This document shows positions 9,961-21,015 of a DNA stretch of 64,000 nt, piece after piece. The stretch covers positions 126,540,891 to 126,604,890 of the forward strand of contig CM043947.1 in the NCBI GenBank assembly GCA_014529385.2, written 5' to 3'. The notes below the pieces were generated by a model, which saw nothing but the letters and a program-made list of their open reading frames with translations, had not been told where the DNA came from and made no database searches. A program made the position numbers and the translations under genes. Position 1 is the stretch's first letter; each line of letters begins with the position of its first letter. The stretch is from Adiantum capillus-veneris. Its lineage: Eukaryota; Streptophyta; Polypodiopsida; Polypodiales; Pteridaceae.

Positions 9961-10560
9961 AAGGTCGCTACCATTCTTTGATGGCCACATTCCAACACGT
10001 TTGAGGAGCTTCAAATATTCTTAGGCATGCCTAGATTTTATCGACAGTATATCCGTGGTTATGCCAAAAGCGTTGTTCCTATGATGGATCAACATAAATC
10101 AAAAGGTAAGACCTTTTCTTGGGAAGAAGCCCAAAAACGCAGTTTTGAACAGCTCAAGGTAGCTATAGCCACTGCTCCCATCCTAGCAATCGTTGACCCA
10201 CTTAAGCCATTTGTGGTAGAGATTGATGCTAGTGATAAAGCAATTGGTGCGGTACTTCTCCAGGAGGGAAGACCTATAGCCTTTGAAAGTAAAAAGTTAG
10301 ATAGATCTCAACAAAATTATTATGTCTATGAGAGAGAGCTCTACGCCATAATTCACGCTTTACGAAAGTGGTGACACTATTTATATGGTGCCGAGTTTGA
10401 AGTATTTTTTGACCATGAGAGTATCAAATGGTTTACTACTCAAACGGACTTGAAGGTCCATAAAACTAGATGGGCAGAAATCCTTCAAGATCATGATTGT
10501 AAGCTACGATATCTCAAGGGGCGATATAATGTAGAAGCGGATGCACTAAGTCGGATGCCT
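9961..10560 (+). pseudogene. connection and RNase H domain of element E
   Basis: The frame continues through FLGMPRFYRQYIRGYAKSVV and the RNase H strand FVVEIDASDKAIGAVLLQEG, then YYVYERELYAIIHALRKW. A TGA at 10372-10374 stands where Trp or Arg is expected. Homology resumes at once with HYLYGAEFEVFFDHESIKW and ends with NVEADALSRMP, the usual RNase H end. Upstream, a TGA near 9979 also interrupts the frame. RNase H would remove template RNA. Confidence 0.8.
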
Positions 10561-10834
10561 CAGATTTATTCACTTGCTTTCACGGAAATAAAGAGTGGAT
10601 TTTTGGAGTCATTTCATGGCAAGTGTGCACAAGATCAATCATATGCTAAAGTGTGGAGTGCAGTTTTAAAAAGGGATCCCACCCACTCAAACATCTCTAT
10701 ACAGTCAGACCAAAATGTCTCTGCACGCACAGATAAAAACTCCAACACACAGAGCTCCACCCCTACTCAGGAAAAGCTTAACGATGGAAGAATTTTTCCA
10801 TTGATGATGGCTACTCCACAAGGGTAGAATATGT

Positions 10835-11640
10835 GTGCCAAAGGACTCAGACACTAAGCGCCAAAACTTATTTGAGTGTCATGATAGTCCAAGTGCTAGT
10901 CATCCAAGTATTTGTAAGACGTATGCCTTAGTTCAACGGCACTTTTATTGGCCGGGATTACATCATGATGTTCAAGAGTACGTACTAAACTGCCAACAGT
11001 GCCAAGTTAATAAGGCAGAGCACCTCAAGGTAGGTGGCCTTTTACATCCTTTAGAGATTCCACAAGGTAAGTGGGAGAGTATCTCTATGGATTTTGTAGT
11101 AGGACTACCTACTACAAATCATGGCCATGATGCATATCGGTACTTGTAGACCGTCTCACAAAGATGGGTCAATTCATTCCCACTAAGACTACGGTTAAGA
11201 CACCGAAATTAGCACAACTATTTGTAGAGAATATATATAAACTCTACGATCTTCCAGCTATTATCATTAGTGACAGAGATCGAAAGTTCGATAATCACTT
11301 CTGGAGACCAGTATTCCAAAAGTTGGCAACTAAACTTAATCTAAGTATGGCTGATCATCTAGAAACGGATGGTCAAACTAAAAGAGATAATCAAGTGCTA
11401 GAGGATATGCTACGAGTGTACATTAGCAAGAAGCAAACCAATTGGGAAGACTACTTACCTATATTAGAATTTGCTTATAATAGTTCAAAGCATGTGACTA
11501 CAGGGTTTAGTACATTTATGCTTTTATATGGATTTCAACTTAGATCACCGGTTATGGTGGGGTTGGCTAAGAAGAAGATACAACAAGCGAAGGATTTTCT
11601 CCAAGACCATTTTGAAATGCTTCGAGTTTCTTGACTGAAT
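10835..11640 (+). pseudogene. integrase of element E
   Basis: The H2C2 zinc domain is visible (CHDSPSASHPS, then YVLNCQQCQ), followed by the core start WESISMDFVVGLPTTNHGHD. A frameshift at about 11135-11165 moves the rest to another frame: FIPTKTTVKTPK, AIIISDRDRKFDN (second Asp) and DGQTKRDNQVLEDML. The third residue of the DDE triad is changed: the usual GQTERxN is GQTKRDN. The frame ends with YGFQLRSP and a TGA at 11632. It is inactive as it stands. Confidence 0.8.
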
Positions 11641-11868
11641 GTTAAGCAAGCTCAAGATCGATATAAGAAGTACGCAGATGCGCATCATCGTCTTGCTACT
11701 TTCAAAGAAGGAGACAAGGTTTCCTCGAAGTTCTGTAGCATTCAGAAAGTCTAAAGACAAAAAAAGTTGCTAAAATTTCACCACGCTATTGTGGACCATT
11801 TACCATTCTCAAACATATAGGTCAAGTGGCCTATAAGTTAGCTCTTTCAGAGCACTTACGAGTTCATC

Positions 11869-12140
11869 ATGTTTTTCATGTTACGAAAACAGCTAGGACA
11901 GAATGATAATACCAATGACACAAGTGTGTTAGTTGACCTTATCAAACCGCAAAGCATTCCTTATGAGCCTGAAAAGATTTTGGATTCTCATGAGCTTCAC
12001 ACCAGACATCATGTTAGACGACAGGTGTTGGTAAAATGGCTAGATAGACCTGAAGAAGGTTCTACATGGGATAATGTCTCCGCACTTAAGAAACATTTTC
12101 CTACGTTTATTTTCAACGACAAAAACGATTCTCCAAGGGG
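11869..12140 (+). pseudogene. integrase C-terminus and chromodomain of element E
   Basis: Residues IPYEPEKILDSHELHTR, RRQVLVKWLDRPEEGSTW and DNVSALKKHFPTFIF make a complete chromodomain-like segment, with the aromatic residues partly kept (W in VKW, W in STW). The chromodomain would guide integration to marked chromatin. It runs up to the polypurine tract. Between 11640 and 11869 the integrase C-terminal region is frameshifted (FKEGDKV-like sequence near 11703). Confidence 0.8.
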
Positions 12141-12146
12141 GGGTAA
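12130..12146 (+). other. polypurine tract of element E
   Basis: AAGGGGGGGTAA lies directly before the 3' LTR. Confidence 0.75.
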
Positions 12147-12269
12147 TGTAAGGACATGGGTCCTACGGGCAAGGCCGTCGGCACGGCCGGACAGTGTGTA
12201 TGCTAGGGGGAGACTATAAGATAGCACGGTTGGGTGGAGACTAGCACACGCCTTACCACCGCTCTTTCA
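12147..12269 (+). repeat. 3' LTR of element E, 123 bp
   Basis: It starts TGTAAGGACATGGGTCCTAC, ends CCGCTCTTTCA, and is followed by GATAA, which repeats the 5 bases before the 5' LTR. Confidence 0.9.
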
Positions 12270-12274
12270 GATAA

Positions 12275-12770
12275 CGTGAAAAATATAAACTCTTGTCTTA
12301 TGGTCTATCATGATATTTTGAAATGTTTTGGGTTTTTAACCTATTCTGTTGGATCTAAATGATTTCCTTAGGAGTTACTTGTTTTTTTGCATTTTGCATG
12401 ATTAAACATAGCATTCTAAAGTGAAGATTATTATCAACTTGAATGAATATAATCTTGCACAATTTTTTGAAGTCTTTAAGACACGAGCATAGTTTGTTTG
12501 AACTAATGTAAGGCAAAGTGCAAAATATGAACTCGCGTCTTATGGTTTATCACAATATTTTGAAATGTTTTGGGGTTTTAACCTGTATTGTTTGATGTGA
12601 TGGTTTTCTTAAGAGCTGATTGTTTTTTTTGTATTTTACACGATTAAACATAGCATGTTAAAGTGAAAATGGTTTTCAATTTGTATCAACATAATCGTGC
12701 ACAATTTTTTGAAGTCTTCAAGTCACGATTATGGTTTGCATGAACTAGTGTGAGAGTGACGATGCACCCA
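12275..12770. repeat. host tandem repeat, two units of about 240 bp
   Basis: TCTTATGGT(C/T)TATCA(T/C)(G/A)ATATTTTGAAATG and the following 200 bases occur at 12295 and again at 12538. The host sequence left of element E (TATCAATTTTTTTGAAGTGATAA) resembles part of the same unit (CACAATTTTTTGAAGTC), so element E seems to have inserted into this local array. Confidence 0.7.
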
Positions 12771-12819
12771 TGAGACTGTATTTGATATGTTGTTTTTTAT
12801 TGTCCAATGCAAAAATGAC

Positions 12820-12855
<36 letters not shown>

Positions 12856-15119
12856 GTTGTTGCCTTGCTGGACTGCACAGAGAGAGAGAGAGGGGTGGCA
12901 TTTGTTGATGACGGGGGTTCTAAATCACCGAGCAAAAAAAAACCAGAGCGAAGATAAATTCGAGCAAATTGATACAAGATCAACAATGGTGAAAGAAAAA
13001 AATTATGCCATGCACATTACTTTCACTACCAAAAATCTTGACTGAAAATGAGATTTTAAAACCATTATGAAAACTCAATACTCGAGAGACAAGCAATCGC
13101 TTCATACTCAAAAGATATATAATTCAATTCCATGTGGCATATTTCCTCTCAAAAATAACCCACCAAACATTGTGGCACCTAGATTTTTCAAAAAAGCCAA
13201 CACAAAACCTTGTAAGCCTACAATGCCATCCTAGAACCTCCTAAAGCATGAAACAACTCCACTTTTGTAAGCAAGCAAAAACAAGTTTCTAAAGCAAGCG
13301 AGAACAAGCTCGCTCTCTCTCTCTCTCTCTCTCTCAGCTTCAAAGTGCAGCACCCTTGAGTGGCCCTCCCTTTCCCTTGCCAACTCGGCACTAAAATGGT
13401 GCAAGAAATGAGAGCAGCAAGTTGTGGATGCACCCAATGCAACTACACCGATGGCATATGTAGTGGTAATGATAAAGTGATGTGTTCAATGCATGCATGA
13501 TAAGCTCAAGCATACCCAACTGCCTCATGACCATCTCAACGAAATTCTTGAGTTATGATTTGTCTACTGCCTTTTACTAGACTTGACTAGAAATTAATCC
13601 ATGCTAAGATCTGCTAAAGACACAAGAGATTAAGGGCGCATTCTACGAGGCTCATGTGAAACGGATAAGTGTTGAGTTGTTTTTTTTGCTTAGTTGTGAC
13701 AAAAGATGATTCCTAAAGTCTCCTTCACTCAAACAGAGTTACAGACAACGACATTATTTAATGAAATCTTGCAAGTGAAAATCGGGGCTTGTCTTGATGG
13801 ATAAGACCAGTAGGCGTGCCCAATTTTGGGAAGGAGGTGAATTAGGGAGAATGTGGAAAGATCCTCCCAAAGCTTAAGGGGAAAAGGGGAGGAGGAATGA
13901 AGTGAATTTGGCGCGTGGAGGAGAGAGAGAGAGAGAGAGGAATAGAGAGAAAATTCTCCCATGCGTCAGCAGGAGTGCGAAGAGCAAAAAAAAATCCAGA
14001 CGAAAGCAGGCAGTCAGGAGAAAGAGAGAGAGAGAGAGGCACAAAGATTTTTGCTGCATTTCACAAGAGCGTAGCTGCCATGGACTCTGAAGCGACGAGG
14101 AGGAGGAGGTTGTTGAGTATACAATGCGAAACACGGTCGCGAGGCTTGTGAATTTTGTGAATTTTGTAGGTAAGTATAAAGATGACTCATACTGTGCATG
14201 GCAGCAAGTTGGATTTCTCCATGCAAGGTTACGAGCCGCTGTTCAACGCGAGGCGATTAGGTGAGGGACGAGTCCGAAGAGCATGGTAGCCATCTGTGGA
14301 GTGGGAGGACGAGAGGCCCACGTGGGAAGGGGGGGGGGGGGGAGGTTCCAGGGCTTGCTTTTTCCTTTGAGAAATCAGAGGGAATCAAGCTGGATTCCAT
14401 GTATTGACACGCCTGTAGGCGAGTAGGAAAAATCAACCAAGGAAGCGTAGAAGGTTGTCAAATCTTTTCAAAATGTCTACATCACATTGAGAGTGGGCCT
14501 TTGGAAGTTAATAATTACGAAGAAAACTAGATGTCTGTGCTTGAGAGAGAAATTGATAGAGTCATAGTTATAGTGAAAAATCCGAGTAAATGGAGTTCAT
14601 TTTTGAGAATTTAGCAGGTGCTTGCACAAGCAAGTAAAATTGATTGAGAGGTTAACATGTCTAGCGTCATGGATTTGATTGTTGTCTTCTGGATTTGAGA
14701 ATATGATTGAGGTCTTAGAAAATATTTTAAGAGAGGAGTCCAAGACAATAGCAAAGTGGCAAGGTATTTTGATAAGAGGTAGTAAAAGGGTTGTGGCAAG
14801 CTGTAGTTTACTAATTACAAAAATTTATCATCTCGTTTAATGTTCCAGTCCCTGGAATCATGGCAAAAAAAATGCCCTCACATTTCTCGCCATTACATTG
14901 CAGGTGTTGTTGTACTGTCATCCATTTTGCCAACACCTCAATATTATGCCGCCTAGCCATCGTTTGGCCAAGAGGCACGCAATTGTTATATATGCCTGTG
15001 GTGATGCTTTCTTTGCATGATGCACCCTTTTCTTTGCATGTGGCATTGCATCCTACAACAGATCCGTGGTCTGCTTGGCATTTTTTTTAAAGAAATAACC
15101 CTACGCGCATGACCTTACC
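12771..15119. other. unassigned host sequence with GA/CT microsatellites
   Basis: No gene is recognisable. (GA)n runs lie at 12823-12850, 12879-12892, 13919-13939 and 14023-14038, a (CT)n run at 13312-13335 and a G run at 14330-14342. The flanks of the GA runs near 12935 and 13987 are alike (GAGCAAAAAAAAACCAGA against GAGCAAAAAAAAATCCAGA), suggesting a local duplication. Open frames here are made of the dinucleotide runs. Confidence 0.6.
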
Positions 15120-15190
15120 CCTCCCTAGTCTTTTGTTGCAACCAGTCCTCGCCGGCGCGGACTGGTTGCAACAACAAAACAGGGAGGAGA
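15112..15190. repeat. GC-rich perfect hairpin inside a longer imperfect inverted repeat
   Basis: GTTGCAACCAGTCC (15135-15148) and GGACTGGTTGCAAC (15159-15172) pair perfectly around a 10-base loop TCGCCGGCGC. Outside, CCCCTCCCTAGTCTTTT pairs imperfectly with AACAAAACAGGGAGGAG, so the whole hairpin is close to 35 bp per arm. It could be a tiny MITE-like element or a cruciform-forming sequence. No transposase gene is nearby. Confidence 0.7.
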
Positions 15191-15281
15191 AGGGAGGATG
15201 ATTTTAATAAAAAACGTATTACTTTGGAGCGTATTCTGAAAATTGTGCCTCATCCTGTACATGGCCTCTCTGTTCCCGTAG

Positions 15282-15795
15282 TGTGAGACCCTCGTCACTA
15301 TATGGCACGGCTCTAGGTCAGAGGGGATGTAGGGCCCAAATTTGGGGGTGCGAGGCGGCTTTAATCTCTGCCGTTGGATCACAAAGTGAACTAGGGGTGA
15401 ACTAACCGTGAACTAGGGGCGGGTAAGCTAGGGGTGGGTGAACTAGGGGTGAACTAGGGGCACCTAAACTAGGGTATGATCATGTGCCATGCTAACATGG
15501 ACAGCGACGTGCGCTAGCGCGGTGGTAAGGCATTCGTGTGGCAACCGACACATCCCAGGTTTGACCCACACCCCGCGAGGCGGGTGAAGTAGGGGTGAAC
15601 TAGGGGGGTGAACTAGGACTGAACTTGGGGCGCCATTTTTGCCCTGAGTTCACCCCTAGTTCACCCCATTTTATCAGTTCACTGCGTGATCCAACGGCCG
15701 AGATTAAAGCCGCCTCACGCCCCCAAATTTGGGCCCTAGATCCCCCCCTGGCCAGAGCCGTGCCATATAGTGACGAGGGAGATTGTGTGAGACCC
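15282..15795. repeat. fold-back repeat: inverted arms around GTGAACTAGGGG repeats and a tRNA-like core
   Basis: The left arm (15282-15405) and right arm (15645-15795) are inverted copies sharing, for example, CACTATATGGCACGGCTCT, GGGCCCAAATTTGGGGG and GAGGCGGCTTTAATCTC. Between them, GTGAACTAGGGG and variants repeat on both sides of a tRNA-like segment. The layout suggests a fold-back or MITE-like element, or a SINE that landed between inverted copies. Right-arm spacing differs by about 20 bp. Confidence 0.75.
15508..15576 (+). repeat. tRNA-like (SINE-head-like) core
   Basis: TAGCGCGGTGGTAAGG (15515-15530) fits a Pol III A box and GGTTTGACCC (15558-15567) a B box, at normal tRNA spacing. CATTCGTGTGGCAACCGACACATCCC lies between, typical of plant tRNA-derived SINE heads. 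No clean acceptor stem or anticodon arm is apparent, so this is not called a functional tRNA. Confidence 0.55.
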
Positions 15796-16495
15796 CCAGC
15801 CCCCTCCTCGTTCTGCATGGACCTGAAGTTTGGCAATCAATATACCATGCGCATTGACAGGATCAATATACCATGCGCGTCGACAGCACTCAGAACGCAG
15901 CCTCTCCGCAAACCCCAAACACTCTAGTCACTCATGCGCGTCGAGAGTACTCGAACGCAGCCTGTTCGCAAACCCATCACCCCCCAAAACGTCAACTCCC
16001 TCTTGTGGCCCGTCATGAGCAACGGCCTACGTCAACTCCCTATTGCGGCCTGTCAACCACCTATTGTGCCTGTCGTGCTTAGAAGTTGGCCCAATCACGA
16101 GCAACCAGCTCCACTTTACTTGCACACGAACAATCCTCTCTGCTTTACTAGACACGACCTTATAATAATGAAAAAAAACTTCATTGTATTTCGTGAACCT
16201 GTTGGAACCATTCCACACCGGCACGAACTGGTTTCGACAGGTTTTAACCTTATTGCAGTGGTTTCCAATGCAAGCAAAAGGTCGTAGCAAATTACCCTTA
16301 TTGCATTGCTTGCCAATGCGAGCAGAAAGGGCTCGAAGAGGCTTGCCAATTGAAGAGGCTTCGATGGTAAGTTTTTTTGCATGCAAAGCCTCGAGACAAA
16401 CCCTATCAACACTAAAGAGCATGCGTTGTTTGTGAAAAGGGAACTCAAGATGGAGCTAAGTATGCACACTCTACTCATACACAGAAGGTGATTTC
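15796..16495. other. unassigned sequence with short direct repeats
   Basis: CATGCGCGTCGACAGCACTC...CGCAAACCCC (15871-15917) recurs in altered form at 15934-15977, and ATCAATATACCATGCGC occurs twice near 15837-15878. GTCAACTCCCT with ...TTGYGGCC occurs at about 15990 and 16030. No protein family is recognisable. The region ends at a Copia LTR. Confidence 0.5.
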
Positions 16496-16945
16496 TGTTA
16501 AGTATGGAGCCTGATTTACCCTTGTAATTTTCTGTGGTAAGGCCCCCATTATGAGGAGAATCCATCGTGCGTGAAGGAAAATCACTCACCGGAAACCAAA
16601 ATTTTCACGGACAAGAATCAGGGGCAACTTTAAAGGCCTCGGGGGCAGAGGCCCCCGGGACTTTTTTTTCGCCGGAATATTATGGCCGGACGGCGGCCGG
16701 AAAGTGGTCGGAAAACAACCGGTCGGTTGGCCGGTGGCCGGTAGTCAATGGCCGATGGCCGGTGGTCGGAAGTCAATGGCCGGTGGCCGGTGGCGGAAGT
16801 CAATGGCCGGTGACCGAATTCAAAAGCGGACTTGACTTCTCAAGGGCGGCCACACATGGGCGGACTGGAGGGTCCGATTTGGACTTATTCGCACAAGGGC
16901 GGCTACACATGGCTGTCTCTCATAAGAGAGGGCAGCCCTTTTGGC

Positions 16946-16955
16946 CTATAAAAGG
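16946..16955 (+). promoter_or_regulatory. TATA box of the Copia LTR
   Basis: CTATAAAAGG lies in the middle of the LTR. The matching sequence in the minus-strand fragment near 29940 reads TTTTATAGG. Confidence 0.65.
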
Positions 16956-17153
16956 AGGCCATTTCTACACACATTTCATAGTGTGAAGTTGATGCAACAA
17001 GGTGAGTGTGAGGTGGTGAGAGTGAAGCAAAGCGGGAGCTCCATTAAGGGTATAATCCCTTTGTAAACTACTTCTTGTTTTGAAGTACTAAAGCCATTGA
17101 GTGGCTTCTTTCCCGTGGACGGAGCCCACATTGGGTGAACCACGTATATCGTG

Positions 17154-17158
<5 letters not shown>

Positions 17159-17209
<51 letters not shown>
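17159..17209. repeat. (TC)n microsatellite inside the Copia LTR
   Basis: About 25 TC units lie in the 3' part of the LTR. The related LTR at 21142-21884 has a GA run at the equivalent place. Confidence 0.9.
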
Positions 17210-17212
<3 letters not shown>

Positions 17213-17303
17213 CTACTCTATAATCTCGTGTATATAAATCTGTCTCTCTCCATTAAGTAATCTACTCAATTATCTATTTAGCTACGTCTTATTTCCTAAC
17301 AAC

Positions 17304-17315
17304 TGGTATCAGAGC
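17304..17315 (+). other. primer binding site (initiator-Met tRNA)
   Basis: TGGTATCAGAGC, two bases after the LTR, is the standard plant Copia primer site. Confidence 0.9.
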
Positions 17316-17374
17316 AAGGTTTGCTCGTAGCTAAATTATCTCAAAGAAAGGATTCCTTGAATTGAGTGGGAGTT

Positions 17375-18180
17375 ATGGCAGAGGAAGGAAAGCTCAAGAT
17401 TGAGAAGTTCAACGGTAAAAACTACCAACATTGGAAGATGCAGATTGAAAACTATCTCTACCAGAAGGACCTCTATTTGCCACTAGGCGGTCTTGCAAAG
17501 AAGCCTGCAACAATGGCAGATGAAGCATGGATTGTCCTTGATCGAAAGGCACTGGGAACAATCCGGTTAATCTTGGCGTCAACGGTGGCCTTCAATGTTT
17601 CGGAGATGAAGACCACGGAGGACTTGATGAAGTCACTTGACGACTTCTATGAGAAACCATCGGCATCCAATAAGGTATTTTTTATGAAGCGCTTGTTCAA
17701 TCTAAAGATGGAAGAGAATGGTTCAGTTGCAGAACACCTAAATGACTTTAACACAAACATAAGTCAACTTCGATCGGTGAAATCAATTTCTATGACGAAG
17801 TGCGAGCTCTCCTTATATTATCATCTCTACCGGATAGTTGGGACAGCCTTGTGATGGCTATAAGTAATTCTATCTCTGGCACAAATACTCTTAAGTTTGA
17901 TCATGTTGTGGGTGTTCTCCTAAGCGAGGAAATACGAAGGAGAAGCACAGGAGAATCATCAAGTGCTGCATTGTCAGTGGAAACAAGAGGAAGGCCTAAG
18001 GAGAGATTCAAAAGCCAAAAGAGTCATGATCGCTCAAGACGGAGCAAGTCACGAACAAAGTCAATTCTTGAATGTTGGAACTGTGGCAAGAAGGGCCACG
18101 TCAAGAAGGATTGCTGGTCCAAGAAGAAGAAGGAGACAGAGTCTCAAGACAACAAGCCAACATCGGAGGCCAATGTGGCA
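17375..18180 (+). pseudogene. Copia gag with zinc knuckle, one frameshift
   Basis: The ATG at 17375 starts MAEEGKLKIEKFNGKNYQHW, a typical Copia Gag N-terminus (UBN2-like). The frame runs to about 17790 (VFFMKRLFNLKMEENGSVAE, LNDFNTNISQL), where a 1-nt shift near 17775 moves the rest (YDEVRALLILSSLPDSWD) to another frame. A CX2CX4HX4C knuckle, CWNCGKKGHVKKDC, lies at 18074-18115 after a basic region. Gag would form the particle. The single shift is the only obvious lesion in this part. Confidence 0.85.
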
Positions 18181-18414
18181 GGTAAAGTAGAGCAAGATGC
18201 TCTAATTCTCTCATTAGACAATGTGTCTAATTCCTGGATAGTAGATTCCGGGGCTTCATTCCATGCGACACCACACAAGCAACATTTCCAAGACTACACC
18301 AAAGGTAATTTTGGGTATGTATACTTGGGAGATGATGAAGCTTGTGATATTGTCGGCAAAGGTACAGTTTCTTCAATATTTAGAGCCGTTCACAGTTTCT
18401 TCAGTTTCTTGTGA
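18181..18414 (+). pseudogene. Copia protease, truncated
   Basis: SWIVDSGASFHATPHKQHF contains the D-S-G-A catalytic motif of Copia proteases (18232-18290), followed by GYVYLGDDEACDIVGKGTV, the conserved end of the first strand pair. The sequence then departs from the family and stops at 18414. The phrase TTTCTTCAATATTTAGAGCCGTTC appears at 18368 and again at 18514, so the break point was locally duplicated. Confidence 0.8.
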
Positions 18415-18954
18415 GATTGAGATTGCCCGCAAGAAAAAGCACTTGGCCTATGTGTCCCAGTAAAAAGAACATGTCCATCAGCCTATAGATGGAAATGGTA
18501 TTGTAGATATAGTTTCTTCAATATTTAGAGCCGTTCTAGAACTGGTTAGTTCTTCATGATTACAAAGCCACTAGCTCAAACAATGTCATTTATCATGACA
18601 TTGTCTAAATTATGATTGTTAGTAGTGATTGTGCAATGATTTGAGGGGTTGTTTATTTTTTTGAAAACTTGGGTGTAGTCCTGCAATTAGGAGAGACTCT
18701 CAAAGAAAAGGAAGAGGGTCTTAGTCTCACTATCCTCTATGAAATGATCAAGTGTACTCTATGTCAGTCATCATAAAGGATTTTGATGACAATGATCTTC
18801 ATGGTGGTGAGAGAGACAACACTGACATTGGAAAACCCAGTTTCACTTTTGCAATTTGATTTAAGTAATAAAAAATGTTTGAAGGGACTTGCTCGATTAT
18901 TTTGTTGCTCAAAAATACTCACTAGCCAATTCGTATAACCCATTGATGACGAAC

Positions 18955-19006
<52 letters not shown>

Positions 19007-20923
19007 CTGTTTGCTTCTTATAATGGATGAGAGAGAGAGAGAGGGTGGTGGCGCCGCCAAGCAAAAGGGAGAGGGGGAGGGTGGTGACCCCTTTGGGAGC
19101 GCAAGGAGGGGAAGGTAGCGGCCCTGCTTGCTGTGAAAAAAAAATGTTTTTTTCTTGATAAGGCTCCCCTTTGGGGCTAGTACCCATGGCCAAAGGTCAT
19201 GCAACCCTCCTTATCCATGGACAACTTTCCAATGTCGGACTGTGTCCCTGGTGACCCCGGGGGATTCACCATGGAAAAATTATCGCACCACGTAAGTGCA
19301 GGGGAGGGGGGTTTTTCTACAAGTTACATAGGCGTATAAGTTAGGGGTAGGCCCTCAATAATTTATCTCCTAAGCTTAAAAATAAGGGAGGGGATATCAG
19401 ATTTAGGGGGAGAGGGGGGGGGGTGGAGTGAGAAAAGGAAAAAATGAGAGAAAGTTTTTTTGTGTTTCAAAATCATGGCTTCCCAAAAGAGTCTTCCCTC
19501 AAACTTGTGAGTCAATAGCTACCAAGATACATCCAAGAACCAATAGTACTTTGTATCAATTGCTTGTTTTGTTATTATAGCTCATTTGTTGAGGGATGAA
19601 AGCTATAAAGAGTTTGTATAGATGAAAATTTACACAGAGAACCTAAACAACTTGATAACCATGTTTTTTTTAGTAATTTAGATTGGTCAAAATTGGACGA
19701 GTAGCTAGAGTGCAGGCTCGACGGGCACATAGTTTGAAATTCAAACTAAGACACATTGAGGGTATATCTAGTTATCAACAAAAGTGGATCCTTAGCACAT
19801 TGCCAGTCACTATGCTACATGCTCTTTGACTAGTTTTACGTAGTTAAATCATGTGAGACCTAAATTTTATATGTAAGATAGGGGTATGATAATTTTTTGC
19901 ATTGACTTTCGTATAAGCGTAGAAAGGGGGGTCACATTCCCTAATATGAGTCATATATAGGGGTTTTATCAAAGTTGCTCGCTCGCGCAGGTGGCATCCT
20001 GTTTTGTATATAGAGTGAATCCCCCGGGGTGGTGACCTTCAAATCGGGAACACGATCGAGCTCCCTGTGGTGAGTGCGCCATACCGATATCCATGTATTG
20101 CCCTAGGGTGTGGCGATGGTCATGTCTTGAAAGCATGCTTGGAGCTGCACAGATCAAAGGGTTAAGCAGAGGTGTCTACTAGCCTATCTATGTACAAGGG
20201 GCGGGTTTTTTTTTTGGGGAGAGGGGGGGGGGGAGGAGCGCGCATCACTAAGAAGTATATGTACAACTTAACAACACTAAGAGCTACTAAAGTCAACCAC
20301 AACCCACAAGAAGATACAGAACGGAGATGGACTAGAAAGAATTCTCTTCTTGAACAAAGGATCTACAGAGGCTATATGAAGATGTGGCTATTATTCAAGC
20401 AAAGCCCAACTGCAACTACAACAAAGCTACATGAAGATCTCAAAAGCTAAACAAAACCTAGTGCGAGAAAAAGTTGTCAAGGAAGCTACAAAGGTAATCA
20501 AGAGATTTGGATTCCTAAGTCTTCCAATGCTCCTAGTCAAAAAACACACATGACGACAGTCAACAAAGGCCTACAACTGCATCAAAAGTCTCCTTTCAAG
20601 AGGCTAATTGGACAAATAATCAAACAATGGAGTCTTCAAAGTCAAAGAAGGACAATTCAACCAACACAACTGAAGATTCAAAGATGATGAAATAGGTATG
20701 GCAAAAAAAACCTTCAATGCCAACTTGGTCGTTTAACAATCCACTTTTTGAGGATCCACGACTACTATAAAGCCAAAACTTTCCATGCACAACTCAACTC
20801 TAACCGCACCTTACCTACATGGCCTATGAGGCTTGTTCTCATGGGTTTGACAACTAATCACCAGGGCTTGAAACCCCAATAGCCTCTCCTCCCTCGCTCT
20901 CCCTCATGCATTATTGGCCATCA

Positions 20924-21015
<92 letters not shown>

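Larger units (their letters stand above)
6639..12269 (+). mobile_element. chromovirus element E (Ty3/Gypsy), complete structure, inactive coding
   Basis: LTRs of 123 bp at both ends are flanked by the 5-bp target duplication GATAA (6634-6638 and 12270-12274). Between them are a primer site, leader, gag with zinc knuckle, protease, RT, RNase H, integrase and a C-terminal chromodomain, then a polypurine tract. Total length is 5.63 kb. All coding parts are broken by stops or frameshifts. The element lies inside host tandem repeats. Confidence 0.9.
16496..17301 (+). repeat. 5' LTR of the Copia element, 806 bp
   Basis: It starts TGTTAAGTATGGAGCC, ends TTTCCTAACA, and is followed by a Met-tRNA primer site. 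It contains repeated GGCCGGTGGCCGG motifs (16675-16815) and a (TC)n run. The inverse LTR at 21142-21884 is its diverged relative. Confidence 0.88.
16496..18414 (+). mobile_element. 5' half of a Ty1/Copia element
   Basis: An LTR, a Met-tRNA primer site, gag with zinc knuckle and the protease domain lie in normal order. Homology then ends just after the protease, so integrase, RT and the 3' LTR are missing. The same family is present as the 3' half at 21142-24549 (minus) and as an LTR fragment at 29744-30165 (minus). Confidence 0.88.

Noticed and set aside
13842-14151. Several Arg-Glu or Ser-Leu repeat frames in 12.7-14.2 kb, 18.9-19.2 kb and 29.2-29.6 kb
   Set aside because: They are translations of GA/CT or CA/GT microsatellites on both strands.
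15508-15576. Functional tRNA gene
   Set aside because: A and B boxes are present but I could not find a convincing acceptor stem, anticodon arm or Pol III terminator. A SINE-like relic is more probable.
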